64,000 bases of DNA. It comes from CAVTWY01 sp963738575 (GTDB lineage Bacteria; Pseudomonadota; Gammaproteobacteria; Burkholderiales; Burkholderiaceae_C). Position 1 is the first letter of the stretch. Each line of letters begins with the position of its first letter. This document shows, in pieces, positions 20,942 to 29,738 of this stretch. Under the pieces are notes generated by a model that saw nothing but the letters and a program-made list of their open reading frames with translations, ran no database searches and was not told where the DNA came from. The position numbers were made by a program, and so were the translations under genes. The DNA lies in the NCBI GenBank assembly GCA_963738575.1, contig CAVTWY010000004.1, forward strand, positions 372,001 to 436,000. The letters run 5' to 3'.

Positions 20942-20971
20942 CTATACATAGGGCAAATTAATTGATTCAAT
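20942..20971. promoter_or_regulatory. Palindrome-rich region upstream of rubrerythrin
   Basis: This AT-rich interval lies between oxyR and the rubrerythrin gene. CTATACATAG (20942-20951) has CTAT/ATAG arms, and ATTGATTCAAT (20961-20971) is a 5+1+5 palindrome of the LysR T-N11-A type. OxyR sites are built of ATAG/CTAT elements, so this is a candidate OxyR operator for the rubrerythrin gene, but the spacing is not a full consensus match. Confidence 0.35.
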
Positions 20972-21054
20972 GCAGTTGATAGTTTTTACCAAGATTCGCG
21001 TGTGCCTTGGCCCCGTCGAGCGACTTTTAGGGCGCGGTCGTCGCGTGCCCAGCC

Positions 21055-21976
21055 TCAGTTCAACAACTTGATGCCATCCAGCTTGCAAGCGTGCACCGCA
21101 TTGCGCAGCGCCGCGATGGCCTCGTAGCGCGGAAACGTGCGCCGCCACGCCAGCACCACGCGGCGCGTGGGCGCGGGTGCCACAAACTTGACGTAGCGCA
21201 CGTCGCGCTGCGGGTCTCGCGGCACGCTCAAGGTTGGCACCACCGTGATGCCCATGCCCGAGGCCACCATGTGCTTGATGGTCTCCAGCGACGAGCCCTC
21301 AAAACTCTTGCGGATGCCCTCGGCGTGGCTGGCAAAGCGGGCGTACTCGGGGCACACGTCCAGCACGTGGTCCCGAAAGCAATGGCCCGTGCCCAACAAG
21401 CAGCATCGTTTCTTCTTTCAGGGCTTCGGCGGTGATGCTCTTGCGCTTGGCCAGCGGGTGCGACGCCGGCACCGCCACCACAAAGGGCTCGTCGTAAAGC
21501 GCGGCGGTGGCCAGGCCGGTGTCGGGAAAGGGCTCGGCCATGATGGCGCAATCCACCTCGCCACTGCGCAGCATGTCCAGCAACTTGACGGTGAAGTTCT
21601 CTTGCAAGATCAGCGGCATCTGCGGCGTGCGGTCGATGACGTTTTTTACCAGCTCCGGCAACAGGTAAGGGCCGATGGTGTAGATGATGCCCAGCCGCAG
21701 TGGCCCTGCCAGAGGGTCTTTGCCCTGCTTGGCAATCTCTTTGATCGCGGCCGCTTGCTCCAGCACGCTTTGCGCCTGGCGCACCACGGCCTCGCCCACG
21801 GGCGTTAGCGACACCTCGCTGCTGCCGCGCTCAAAAAGCTTGACGTCCAGCTCTTCTTCGAGCTTCTTGATGGCCACCGACAGCGTGGGTTGCGAAACAA
21901 AACACGCCTCGGCCGCGCGGCCAAAGTGCTTTTCGCGTGCCACGGCGACGAAGTAGCGAAGCTCGGTGAGGGTCAT
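21055..21976 (-). pseudogene. oxyR: OxyR-type LysR regulator, interrupted by a single-base frameshift
   Basis: OxyR is the peroxide-sensing LysR activator. From 21976 (MTLTELRYFVAVAREKHFGR) the helix-turn-helix and most of the effector domain are in one frame to about 21400; the rest (to the stop at 21055) is in another. Deleting one T from the CTTGTT stretch near 21403 restores the family block LGTGHCFRDHVLDVCPEYARF. That block contains the two redox cysteines nine residues apart, equivalent to E. coli C199 and C208. So one extra base separates a near-perfect OxyR into two parts. Upstream it is fused in frame to the truncated insertion-sequence transposase, which has replaced its native promoter region. 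Confidence 0.88.
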
Positions 21977-23016
21977 GGCCTGATTGTGGCGGAAGCCAAA
22001 CGTTTGCCGCGCGGCCCACCGCGACTTGCGCTCGTGGTGTTCGCACAGCACGTCGGGCAGGCTGCCGTTGATGAAGGGCACCCAGGCCGTGCCCGCCAGT
22101 GTGCTGGCGACCGCGAACTCCCGGTTGTGCGCGGGGCGGTACGTCTCGTCCAGGTAGCGGTTCGCCTGGGCCATGTCGGTGATCCCGGCGCGCGCCAGCT
22201 CCTGCGGCAGCCGCCCCTGATGCGTTTGGAACGCTCGCTCGCTGCGTCCACGCGCTTCGGGTGAGTACGCCGCGATGTGCTCGATGCCCAACTGCTTGAG
22301 CGCCCGACCCACCTCCGTCAGGTTGTGCTTGTCCACCTTGGCACCGGCCTCAGGCGTGAGGAAGTAGTGGCTGCCGCGGTCGGTGTACAGGCTGGCGAAC
22401 AACCCGTAGCTCGCCACGGTCTGGCCGATGCCGTGAAAGCTCGATGCCGTGCCCTCCTGCTCGCAGAAGAACATGCTGGTGTGCTCGCCGGTGGCATCGT
22501 CCATCGTCACCACCAGGTCCCACATCGCTGTGCTCACCCAGCGGTGCGTGCTGGCATCTTGGTGGATCATCATCCCCGCCAGGGGTGCGCGTTCGCGCTT
22601 GATGCGGTGCTTGCCCCGGCGCTTGGCGCGCCTGCACAAGCCCGGCGCCTTGCAGCACGCGTCTTGAGCCAGCTGTAGCTGCGCGCGCCCTTGAACTCGC
22701 TGACGTACTTGCTGTGAAAGTGCGCCACGTTCCAGCCCGCAAAACCGCTCTTGTAGCCCTGCACGACCTGGGCGATCTCCGCCTCACCAGCCTTGCGCTT
22801 GGAGATCTGGCTCAGCCGCTTGTCCAGCAGCCCCTCCAGCCCGTCGGCCTTGTATCGCTCCACGTGGCGGCGAAAACTGCGCTCGCATTGACCCAGCAGC
22901 ATCGCCGCTTCGGCCTGCGTCAGCCGCCCTCCCGTCCATCCTTGGTATGCCTCTTCGAATCTCATAGCTCGGTGCTCCTGCACGTAGCGGGACCGGCTCA
23001 TGGGGGCGTCTTGCAT
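21977..23016 (-). mobile_element. Truncated ISNCY-type transposase with frameshifts, abutting oxyR
   Basis: The N-terminal part (22570-23016) is the helix-turn-helix region with RFEEAYQGWTGGRLTQAEAA and LEGLLDKRLSQISKRKAGE. The catalytic part lies in another frame (22639 downward) and shows the DDE set: MWDLVVTMDDATGEH, SLYTDRGSHYF and GRSERAFQTHQGRLP. About two one-base changes near 22640-22670 separate the halves. The catalytic frame reads to about VLCEHHERK near 22030. The usual C-terminal end is missing and the frame runs straight into oxyR. No terminal inverted repeats were recognised. The family assignment rests on resemblance to ISNCY/IS481-like integrase-core transposases. Confidence 0.75.
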
Positions 23017-23126
23017 CGCTCCTCCACAAACCGGACATGCACCCGGTGCGCGCTACCATGGCGGCGGGTGCAGCACGCACCCACGTCGCTCGGACGGTTC
23101 CGGGCGCTTACGTGAAAGCCACCACC

Positions 23127-24326
23127 ATGACTGCTTCTTCAGCAGGCAAGCGCCGTTTTGCGCGCATTGATCGCCTGCCCCCCTACGTCTTCAACATCAC
23201 GGCCGAGCTCAAACTGGCCGCCCGCCGCCGAGGCGAAGACATCATCGACATGAGCATGGGCAACCCCGACGGGGCCACGCCTGCGCACATCGTGCAAAAG
23301 CTCACCGAGGTGGCGCAGCGCCCCGACACGCACGGCTACTCGACCAGCCGCGGCATCCCCCGGCTGCGGCGCGCCATCAGCCACTGGTACCAAGACCGCT
23401 ACCAAGTGGCAATCGACCCCGATACCGAAGCCATCGTCACCATCGGCTCCAAAGAGGGCTTGGCGCACCTGATGTTGGCCACGCTCGACCGCGGCGACAC
23501 CGTGCTGGTGCCCGACCCCAGCTACCCGATCCACATCTACGGCGCCGTGATTGCGGGCGCCGACATCCGATCGGTGCCCGTCGCGCCCGACGTCGACTTT
23601 TTTGGCGAGCTGGAAAAAGCCATTCGGGGCAGCTACCCCAAACCCAAAATGATGGTGCTGGGCTTTCCGTCCAACCCCACGGCGCAGTGCGTGGAGCTGA
23701 GCTTTTTTGAGCGCGTCATTGCCCTGGCGCGCAAACACGACATCTTGGTGGTGCACGACTTGGCCTACGCCGACATCGTGTTTGACGGCTGGAAGGCGCC
23801 GTCGATCATGCAAGTTAAAGGTGCCAAAGAGGTTGCGGTGGAGTTTTTCACCCTGTCCAAGAGCTACAACATGGCCGGCTGGCGCATCGGCTTCATGGTG
23901 GGCAACCCCGAGCTGGTGGCCGCGCTGGCACGCATCAAGAGCTACCACGACTACGGCACCTTCACCCCGCTGCAGGTGGCGGCCATCGCCGCGCTGGAGG
24001 GCGACCAGGCTTGCGTCAAAGACATTGCCGCCACCTACCAGCGCCGCCGTGACGTGCTCTACAAAGGGCTGACGGAAGCCGGTTGGGTGGTGGACTGCCC
24101 CAAGGCTTCGATGTACATCTGGGCCAAGATCCCGCCCGCCTACGATGCGCTTGGCTCGCTCGAATTTGCGCGACTGTTGATGGAAAAAGCCAAGGTTTGC
24201 GTGTCACCCGGTATTGGATTTGGCGACCAAGGCGACGGCCACGTGCGCTTTGCGTTGATTGAAAACGAGGCGCGGATACGGCAGGCGGTTCGGGGGATTC
24301 GGGCGATGTTGAAGGGGGCTCCTTAA
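23127..24326 (+). CDS. alaC: Alanine/valine-type PLP aminotransferase (AlaC-like)
   Basis: This class I/II aminotransferase probably makes alanine from pyruvate with glutamate as donor. From the ATG at 23127 the product is 399 residues. Family blocks are FARIDRLPPYVFNITAELK, DMSMGNPDGATP, GYSTSRGIPRLR, VLGFPSNPTAQ (Asn that contacts PLP), DLAYADIVF, and the PLP-binding Lys in FTLSKSYNMAGWRIGF, with HVRFALIENEARIRQA near the end. An open frame upstream of 23127 is not conserved in type. It is transcribed away from the IS remnant and stops 6 bases before the convergent ParE toxin gene. Confidence 0.9.
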   Translation: MTASSAGKRRFARIDRLPPYVFNITAELKLAARRRGEDIIDMSMGNPDGATPAHIVQKLTEVAQRPDTHGYSTSRGIPRLRRAISHWYQDRYQVAIDPDTEAIVTIGSKEGLAHLMLATLDRGDTVLVPDPSYPIHIYGAVIAGADIRSVPVAPDVDFFGELEKAIRGSYPKPKMMVLGFPSNPTAQCVELSFFERVIALARKHDILVVHDLAYADIVFDGWKAPSIMQVKGAKEVAVEFFTLSKSYNMAGWRIGFMVGNPELVAALARIKSYHDYGTFTPLQVAAIAALEGDQACVKDIAATYQRRRDVLYKGLTEAGWVVDCPKASMYIWAKIPPAYDALGSLEFARLLMEKAKVCVSPGIGFGDQGDGHVRFALIENEARIRQAVRGIRAMLKGAP

Positions 24327-24332
24327 CCTGCC

Positions 24333-24647
24333 TCATTCAAGCAATCGGCCCCTAAGCCTGTCGATCAAATCCATCCGCTCGTGCAGGATGGCGAGGATGA
24401 CGGCAGGTTTCCCAGCCTGAGGCATGCAAAAAATGAAGTGCTTGCCACAAGCTGCCATGCGCAAATCAGGCAGGAGTGAGCTCATGTCCTTGAACACGCC
24501 CTCGCCCTTCGCCACCGACTCAGCGCTCTTTTCCAGGTCAGCGATGTAGGCGCGGCATTGCACCTCGCCCCAGTTTTTCAAGGTGTACTTCGCAATCTCG
24601 CGAAGGTCGGCAGCGGCTCCCCTGCTGACAACATAAGAGCGGCTCAC
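24333..24647 (-). CDS. ParE/RelE-superfamily toxin
   Basis: The product is 104 residues: SYVVSRGAAADLREIAKYTLKN, then WGEVQCRAYIADLE, KDMSSLLPDLRMAACGKHFIF and an AVILAILHERMDLIDRLRGRL end. This is the ParE layout, in which the toxin usually attacks DNA gyrase. Its start overlaps the antitoxin stop by 4 bases (ATGA), the standard coupling for such pairs. Confidence 0.85.
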   Translation of the reverse strand: MSRSYVVSRGAAADLREIAKYTLKNWGEVQCRAYIADLEKSAESVAKGEGVFKDMSSLLPDLRMAACGKHFIFCMPQAGKPAVILAILHERMDLIDRLRGRLLE

Positions 24648-24898
24648 GCCACACCGCCGACCTTCATTGCGTCGTCGGCGATCTCAGTCAAGCTTTGGAC
24701 CAAAACGCCGCCGCTTGCCGATTCAGCCATGCGCTGTTCAAGAAGCGTCTTGAGTTCGCCCCAAGCCTGCGCTTCGTCCGCAGATGACGAGAAAAGCCGT
24801 TCAACCGCGTACTCTTTGATGGTCTTTCCCTGCATGGCGGCAAGCGCTTTGATGGTCTTGTGTTGCTGGTCAGTGATGTCGATGGTTAGTCGGCTCAT
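24644..24898 (-). CDS. ParD-like antitoxin
   Basis: The product is 84 residues. The N-terminus SRLTIDITDQQHKTIKALAA resembles a ribbon-helix-helix DNA-binding module and the rest is a charged helical tail that would wrap the toxin. The start at 24898 is chosen because AAGGAG lies 9 bases upstream; the earlier ATG at 24910 abuts that same site and is too close. The divergent region to the nitroreductase gene holds GCACA-AA-TGTGC, a possible operator for autoregulation. Confidence 0.82.
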   Translation of the reverse strand: MSRLTIDITDQQHKTIKALAAMQGKTIKEYAVERLFSSSADEAQAWGELKTLLEQRMAESASGGVLVQSLTEIADDAMKVGGVA

Positions 24899-25000
24899 GA
24901 TGAACATCTCCTTCGAGATTACAATAGCACAAATGTGCGTATGTGGCAAAGCACAAAGTCACATGGCTACAATTGATTTACAACCTTGAAGGACCGCAGC

Positions 25001-25594
25001 ATGAAACACCCCGTCGATCAAACCGCGCTAGACCAAGCGTTCTTCAACGCCCGCACGTTTGGCAAGTTCAGCGACCAAGCCGTTGACGAAGCCACCTTGC
25101 GTCGCCTGCACGACTTGTTCAAGTGGGGCCCCACGTCGATGAACTGCCAGCCCGTGCGGCTGGTGTTTGTCAAAAGCGCACAAGCCAAAGCACGGTTGAT
25201 CCCGGCACTGGCGCCGGGCAATGCGGCCAAAACGCAAGCGGCGCCCGTCACCGCCATCGTCGCCATGGACACGCGCTTTTACGAGCACCTGCCCGTGCAG
25301 TTTCCGGTGATGCCATCGGCGTCGCAGATGTTTTCTCAAAACGAGACCTTGGCCGCCGAGACCGCGCTGCGCAACAGCTCGTTGCAAGGGGCCTACCTGA
25401 TCATTGCAGCGCGGATGCTGGGGCTTGACGCTGGGCCGATGAGTGGCTTTGACCCAGCCAAAGTGAATCAGGCGTTTTTCGCCGATGGGCGCTGGAAGGC
25501 CAATTTTCTAGTCAACTTGGGGTGGGGGGATGCGAGTGGCAATCACCCTCGGGGGCCGCGGTTGGGGTTTGAGGAAGTGGCGCGGATTGAGTGA
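25001..25594 (+). CDS. RutE/HadB-type nitroreductase family protein (probable malonic semialdehyde reductase)
   Basis: The product is 197 residues from the ATG at 25001. It has the RutE-type opening (QAFFNARTFGKFSDQAVDE), the flavin-binding segment FKWGPTSMNCQPVRLVFV and AARMLGLDAGPMSGFD. In pyrimidine breakdown RutE reduces malonic semialdehyde, but no other rut genes are seen here, so the substrate is uncertain. It stands alone, divergent from the ParD/ParE pair. The 190 bases after it show nothing recognisable. Confidence 0.82.
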   Translation: MKHPVDQTALDQAFFNARTFGKFSDQAVDEATLRRLHDLFKWGPTSMNCQPVRLVFVKSAQAKARLIPALAPGNAAKTQAAPVTAIVAMDTRFYEHLPVQFPVMPSASQMFSQNETLAAETALRNSSLQGAYLIIAARMLGLDAGPMSGFDPAKVNQAFFADGRWKANFLVNLGWGDASGNHPRGPRLGFEEVARIE

Positions 25595-25784
25595 TGGGGT
25601 GGAACGGGAGGCTTGACGGTTCTGAGTTGGCCCTCGTCGTCGGCCACAAAATGCAATTGCAGTCATCATCAATACCGATTACGCACCCGTCGTGCGTCAG
25701 CCCCATAACGACATAGACTCGGGCACATCAGGCTTCTTGCTGATATGACAAGACTGCGCAGCAAGTCGCCTCCGACGGGTACCG

Positions 25785-26855
25785 ATGGGCCAATTTGACC
25801 GACTCACCACCATCCAGCGCCTGTTAAGTACCGGCCGCAGCGTATCGCGCCAACGCCTGCTGCGCGACCTTGAGGTGTCGCTCGCCACGCTCAAGCGCGA
25901 CATTGCCAAAATTCGTGACCAGCACGGTTGGCCTATTGAGTGGCATGCTGAAAGCGATGGGTGGCGGCTCGACCCCAAAGCCCCAGCGGGTGAACCCATG
26001 CTTGGACTTAGGCTAACGCCTGAAGAGGCGCTAGCACTTTTGACCATGCAGCACGTCCTTGAACAAATGGACATGAGCGGCATGCTGGCCAAACAGCTGA
26101 GACCACTGGGCCGTCAACTGGACAAGTTGGCAAGGCAGGTAGCGCCAAGCAGCGGCAGTGACATGCGCCGCTACGTGCGCATTGCCGACGTGGCCACGCG
26201 CAAAGTGTCGCTGCCTTGCTTTCAGACGGTGTCGACGGCACTGCTGGCACGCAAACGCTTGCGCATCACCCACCAATCACGTGCAGTTTGCGTTGCACCA
26301 ACTCCAGGCGCAAGGCCACCTAGCCGCGAGGTGTCGCCTCAGAGACTGATTCATTACCGTGGCAATTGGTACCTCGACGCGTGGTGTCACACCCGCGACG
26401 CCCTGCGCAGCTTTGCCGTGGACGCCATCACAGAGGCGGCGGTGCTGCCGGACCAGGCTGCCGTCGACATGCCAGAAGAAGAACTTGATGAAGCCTTGGG
26501 CAAGGGCTACGGCATTTTTGCGGGCCAAGTGGTGCAATGGGCCAAGCTTCGCTTCAGCGTCGAGCGGTCACGCTGGGTGGCGCACGAGGTATGGCATCCG
26601 GAGCAGCGGGGCGCCTTTGATGAGGCCCAACGCTTGGTGTTGGAGGTGCCGTATGCGGATGATCGGGAGCTGGTGATGGACGTCTTGCGGCATGTGCCTG
26701 AAGTAGAGGTGCTGGGCCCGGCCAGCTTGAAAGCCAATCTGGCAGAAAAACTTCAAATGGGTATTCGTACAGTATCCGTAGGCTCACGTGGAGAGCCTTT
26801 GACCCGTGAAGATGGCCAACATGACATCATCCGCTCCGCAGCACAACCGCTTTAA
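25785..26855 (+). CDS. WYL-domain transcriptional regulator
   Basis: The product is 356 residues. The N-terminal winged helix is of the HTH_11 type (RLTTIQRLLSTGRSVSRQRLLRDL, then SLATLKRDIAKIRDQHGWPI). The central WYL region is recognisable around QRLIHYRGNWYLDAWCH and LRSFAVDAI, and a WCX-like C-terminal domain follows. WYL proteins bind nucleotide or nucleic-acid ligands and often control CRISPR loci. This one ends 51 bases before cas3 in the same direction, so control of the cas operon is likely but inferred. Confidence 0.9.
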   Translation: MGQFDRLTTIQRLLSTGRSVSRQRLLRDLEVSLATLKRDIAKIRDQHGWPIEWHAESDGWRLDPKAPAGEPMLGLRLTPEEALALLTMQHVLEQMDMSGMLAKQLRPLGRQLDKLARQVAPSSGSDMRRYVRIADVATRKVSLPCFQTVSTALLARKRLRITHQSRAVCVAPTPGARPPSREVSPQRLIHYRGNWYLDAWCHTRDALRSFAVDAITEAAVLPDQAAVDMPEEELDEALGKGYGIFAGQVVQWAKLRFSVERSRWVAHEVWHPEQRGAFDEAQRLVLEVPYADDRELVMDVLRHVPEVEVLGPASLKANLAEKLQMGIRTVSVGSRGEPLTREDGQHDIIRSAAQPL

Positions 26856-26906
26856 ATCAACATTGGCGAAGCGCATCACGCGCGTTGTCACGAAAGCGCA
26901 CCAGTC

Positions 26907-29738
26907 GTGACCCACGCCGACGCCGCGCGCTCTAGCGTAAAGATTTCGCCTTATGAATATTGGGGAAAGGCGCGACCATCTCAACCGGGCGATGCCGCTT
27001 TTCACCTTTTACCCTATCACTGCCTCGATGTTGCGGCAGTTGGCATAACCTATTTGCAGTCAGCAAGCGGCCTGCGCCAGTGGCTAGCACGTTCGCTCGG
27101 GATCGCGTCCGAAAGTGATCTTTGTGCCTGGATCGGTTTTTGGCTTTGCCTTCACGACTTGGGGAAGTTCTCCGAGGCTTTCCAGGGCCAACATGCCGCG
27201 CTGTTCGAGCGGTTTCGCGGATGCGCGCCGACCAAGCCCTACCCTGTACGACACGACACTCTTGGGCTGGTCGCGTGGAATAAAGTCGTCGAACAGTTGG
27301 CAATTGACGAGGAGTGGCTGGGGCAAGAAACTGACGATCATCTGAAAGGGCTTGCCGCGTGGGTTCGAGCGGTGACAGGCCATCATGGCCAACCACCAAA
27401 GTCTGACCCTCTATTTTTCAATCATCATTTCAATGGGCAAGATTCCGTCGCAATCGTCGACTTTGTCAACACAGCAAAGGCGCTGCTATGTGACGACAAA
27501 AAGCCGCTTGTTTCAACGTCGCTTAGTGCGGATGACTTTTGCGATGCCAGTGAACGGCTCTCTTGGTGGATCGCGGGCTTGGCAGTGTTGGCCGACTGGA
27601 TCGGCTCAAACACTGAATACTTCAAATATCGAGACTGTGAGCCAGCAAACAATAGTCTGAATGACTATTGGGAGCATGCAAAACACTGCGCTCATCGCGC
27701 GCTAGCGGCGAGCGGCGTGATTCCAGTGGGCACGCCGCAGCCTGCTCAGTTGACCATGCTTTTTCCTAAACTGGCGGCCCCCTCGCCCCTGCAACTTTGG
27801 GCAAGTGATTTCCAACTGGCGACAGAGCCAGCTCTTTTCATGCTGGAAGACGTTACCGGCGCAGGCAAGACCGAAGCCGCATTGATGCTCGTGCACCGCA
27901 TGATGAGCAGCGGATTGGCCGACGGCTTCTTTGTCGGTCTACCCACGATGGCCACTGCGAACGCAATGTACGGCCGCATTGCAGAAGCGTTCGAGCGCTT
28001 GTTCGGCCACGACGCGAGCCTAGCGTTGGCACATGGGCAGAGCTTTTTGGTTGAGGCCTTTGCGAAAACCGTGGTGCGGGCCGGGCCGGAAGAAAGTGAT
28101 GTGACGCAGCGAGACGAAACCGCGACAGCGCGCTGCACCGCTTGGCTAGCCGACTACAACAAGCGGGCGCTGATTGCCGCCGCTGGCGTAGGCACCATTG
28201 ACCAGGCCATGCTTGGCGTGCTGCACAGCAAGCACCAATCCCTTCGACTTCTCGGCCTGTTCCGTAAGGTGTTGGTTGTCGATGAGGTGCATGCATGTGA
28301 CCCGTACATGCAGCGCGTGCTCGAATCGCTGCTTGAGTTTCATGCCTTCTCGGGTGGTTGCGCGATTTTGTTGTCGGCGACGTTGCCGCAGAGCATGAAG
28401 AAGTCGTTGCTCGGCGCCTATGCGCGCGGGCGTCGGTTGGCTGTGGCTGAGCGCACCCTGCCACCACCATCCATCGACTCGATGGCCTTTCCGCTCGCAA
28501 CGGTCTGGAACACCGGCGCTGGCGCGCGCACGAACGAACAGCCGCTGGACTCACGGCCCGAGGTCTGCCGCAGTGTCGCCGTGCACTACGCGAGCGATAA
28601 ACGGGCCGTGATAGACATGATCGAGGGAGCGCTCGCGAAAGGCCGCTGCGTCTGCTGGATGCGCAACACTGTGGCTGACGCGCTCGATGCCTTCGAAGAG
28701 TTGTGCAGTCGTCTCGGCGACGATCACATCACGCTGTTTCATGCGCGTTTCGCGTTGAAGGATCGGCTGGCGATCGAGGCACGCATCCTCGAGCGCTTCG
28801 GCCCGAACAGCACGGCACAGCAGCGGCGCGGTCAGTTGGTCATTGCCACGCAAGTCGTCGAGCAAAGCCTCGACGCCGACTGGGACGTGGTGGTCAGCGA
28901 CTTGGCACCAATCGACCGCCTGATCCAGCGCGCCGGCCGCCTGCAACGCCATGTGCGCAGCGCTGCAGGCGATCGACTCAATGGGCCTGATGCGCATGAC
29001 AATCGAGGCGAGCCCTGCCTTTGGGTTCATGGCCCGGCGTGGAACGAAGCTCCGCCTGCAAACTGGTTCAAAGTTGCGTTCCCGAAGGCTGCCTTTGTCT
29101 ATCCGCATCACGGCCAGTTGTGGTTGACGGCGAAGGCGCTGCAAGCCGGATGCATTCGCATGCCGGAAGATGCGCGTCGCTTGATCGAAGGCGTGTTCAA
29201 TGCATCTGCCGCGTATCCTGCGGCACTTGATGCGAACGCCACCCGGGCCGAGGGCAACGACCTAGCCGCACGATCACAAGGGGGTGCTAACGTGCTCAAG
29301 CTGAAACAAGGTTATGCGCGCGGCGATGTGATCGATTGGTGGAGCGAAGCGAAAACGCCGTCGCGTCTGGGCGAAGCCAGTACCACTGTGGTTCTCGCGC
29401 GTTGGGTGGGTGACTGCCTTGTGCCTTGGGTGGAAAACGCCAGCGCAACAGCGGCATGGGCCTACAGCAGCGTGCGCGTGCCACAGCGCCTGATCGCTCA
29501 GCGGGCCGTCGCAAGCACCGCACTACGGGAGGCAGCGTTGTGTGCCACCGAAGCGGAGATGCCGGGCGCGGGCAAATGGTCGGTCTTGCTGCCGTTGGAG
29601 CAGGGCGCGAATGGCGCATTGCACGGCAGTGCGATGAGCGCCGAGCAGAAGCGGCGCCCGGCCAAGTCGTGCGAGTGGACCTACGCTTCGACAACCGGCT
29701 TGATGCCGATCCAGAACACAGAGGAGGACAGCGAGTGA
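26907..29738 (+). CDS. cas3: Type I-E CRISPR helicase/nuclease Cas3
   Basis: Cas3 is recruited by Cascade to unwind and shred target DNA. The product is 943 residues from the GTG at 26907. The HD nuclease domain has H38, H83-D84 (LHDLGKF), H116 (HDTLG) and H159-H160 (TGHHGQPP). The SF2 helicase part has Walker A EDVTGAGKTEAAL (Lys321), the DEVH box at 459-462, SATLPQSMKKSLL (motif III) and LIQRAGRLQRH (motif VI). All key residues are present. The stop overlaps the casA start by 4 bases (GTGA), so the operon is tightly packed. Confidence 0.97.
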   Translation: MTHADAARSSVKISPYEYWGKARPSQPGDAAFHLLPYHCLDVAAVGITYLQSASGLRQWLARSLGIASESDLCAWIGFWLCLHDLGKFSEAFQGQHAALFERFRGCAPTKPYPVRHDTLGLVAWNKVVEQLAIDEEWLGQETDDHLKGLAAWVRAVTGHHGQPPKSDPLFFNHHFNGQDSVAIVDFVNTAKALLCDDKKPLVSTSLSADDFCDASERLSWWIAGLAVLADWIGSNTEYFKYRDCEPANNSLNDYWEHAKHCAHRALAASGVIPVGTPQPAQLTMLFPKLAAPSPLQLWASDFQLATEPALFMLEDVTGAGKTEAALMLVHRMMSSGLADGFFVGLPTMATANAMYGRIAEAFERLFGHDASLALAHGQSFLVEAFAKTVVRAGPEESDVTQRDETATARCTAWLADYNKRALIAAAGVGTIDQAMLGVLHSKHQSLRLLGLFRKVLVVDEVHACDPYMQRVLESLLEFHAFSGGCAILLSATLPQSMKKSLLGAYARGRRLAVAERTLPPPSIDSMAFPLATVWNTGAGARTNEQPLDSRPEVCRSVAVHYASDKRAVIDMIEGALAKGRCVCWMRNTVADALDAFEELCSRLGDDHITLFHARFALKDRLAIEARILERFGPNSTAQQRRGQLVIATQVVEQSLDADWDVVVSDLAPIDRLIQRAGRLQRHVRSAAGDRLNGPDAHDNRGEPCLWVHGPAWNEAPPANWFKVAFPKAAFVYPHHGQLWLTAKALQAGCIRMPEDARRLIEGVFNASAAYPAALDANATRAEGNDLAARSQGGANVLKLKQGYARGDVIDWWSEAKTPSRLGEASTTVVLARWVGDCLVPWVENASATAAWAYSSVRVPQRLIAQRAVASTALREAALCATEAEMPGAGKWSVLLPLEQGANGALHGSAMSAEQKRRPAKSCEWTYASTTGLMPIQNTEEDSE

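Noticed and set aside
21299..22639. A genuine transposase-OxyR fusion protein of 446 codons
   Set aside because: The frame is continuous, but the transposase lacks its N-terminal domain and OxyR its C-terminal part; it is better read as two truncated genes abutting. The junction is kept as a finding.
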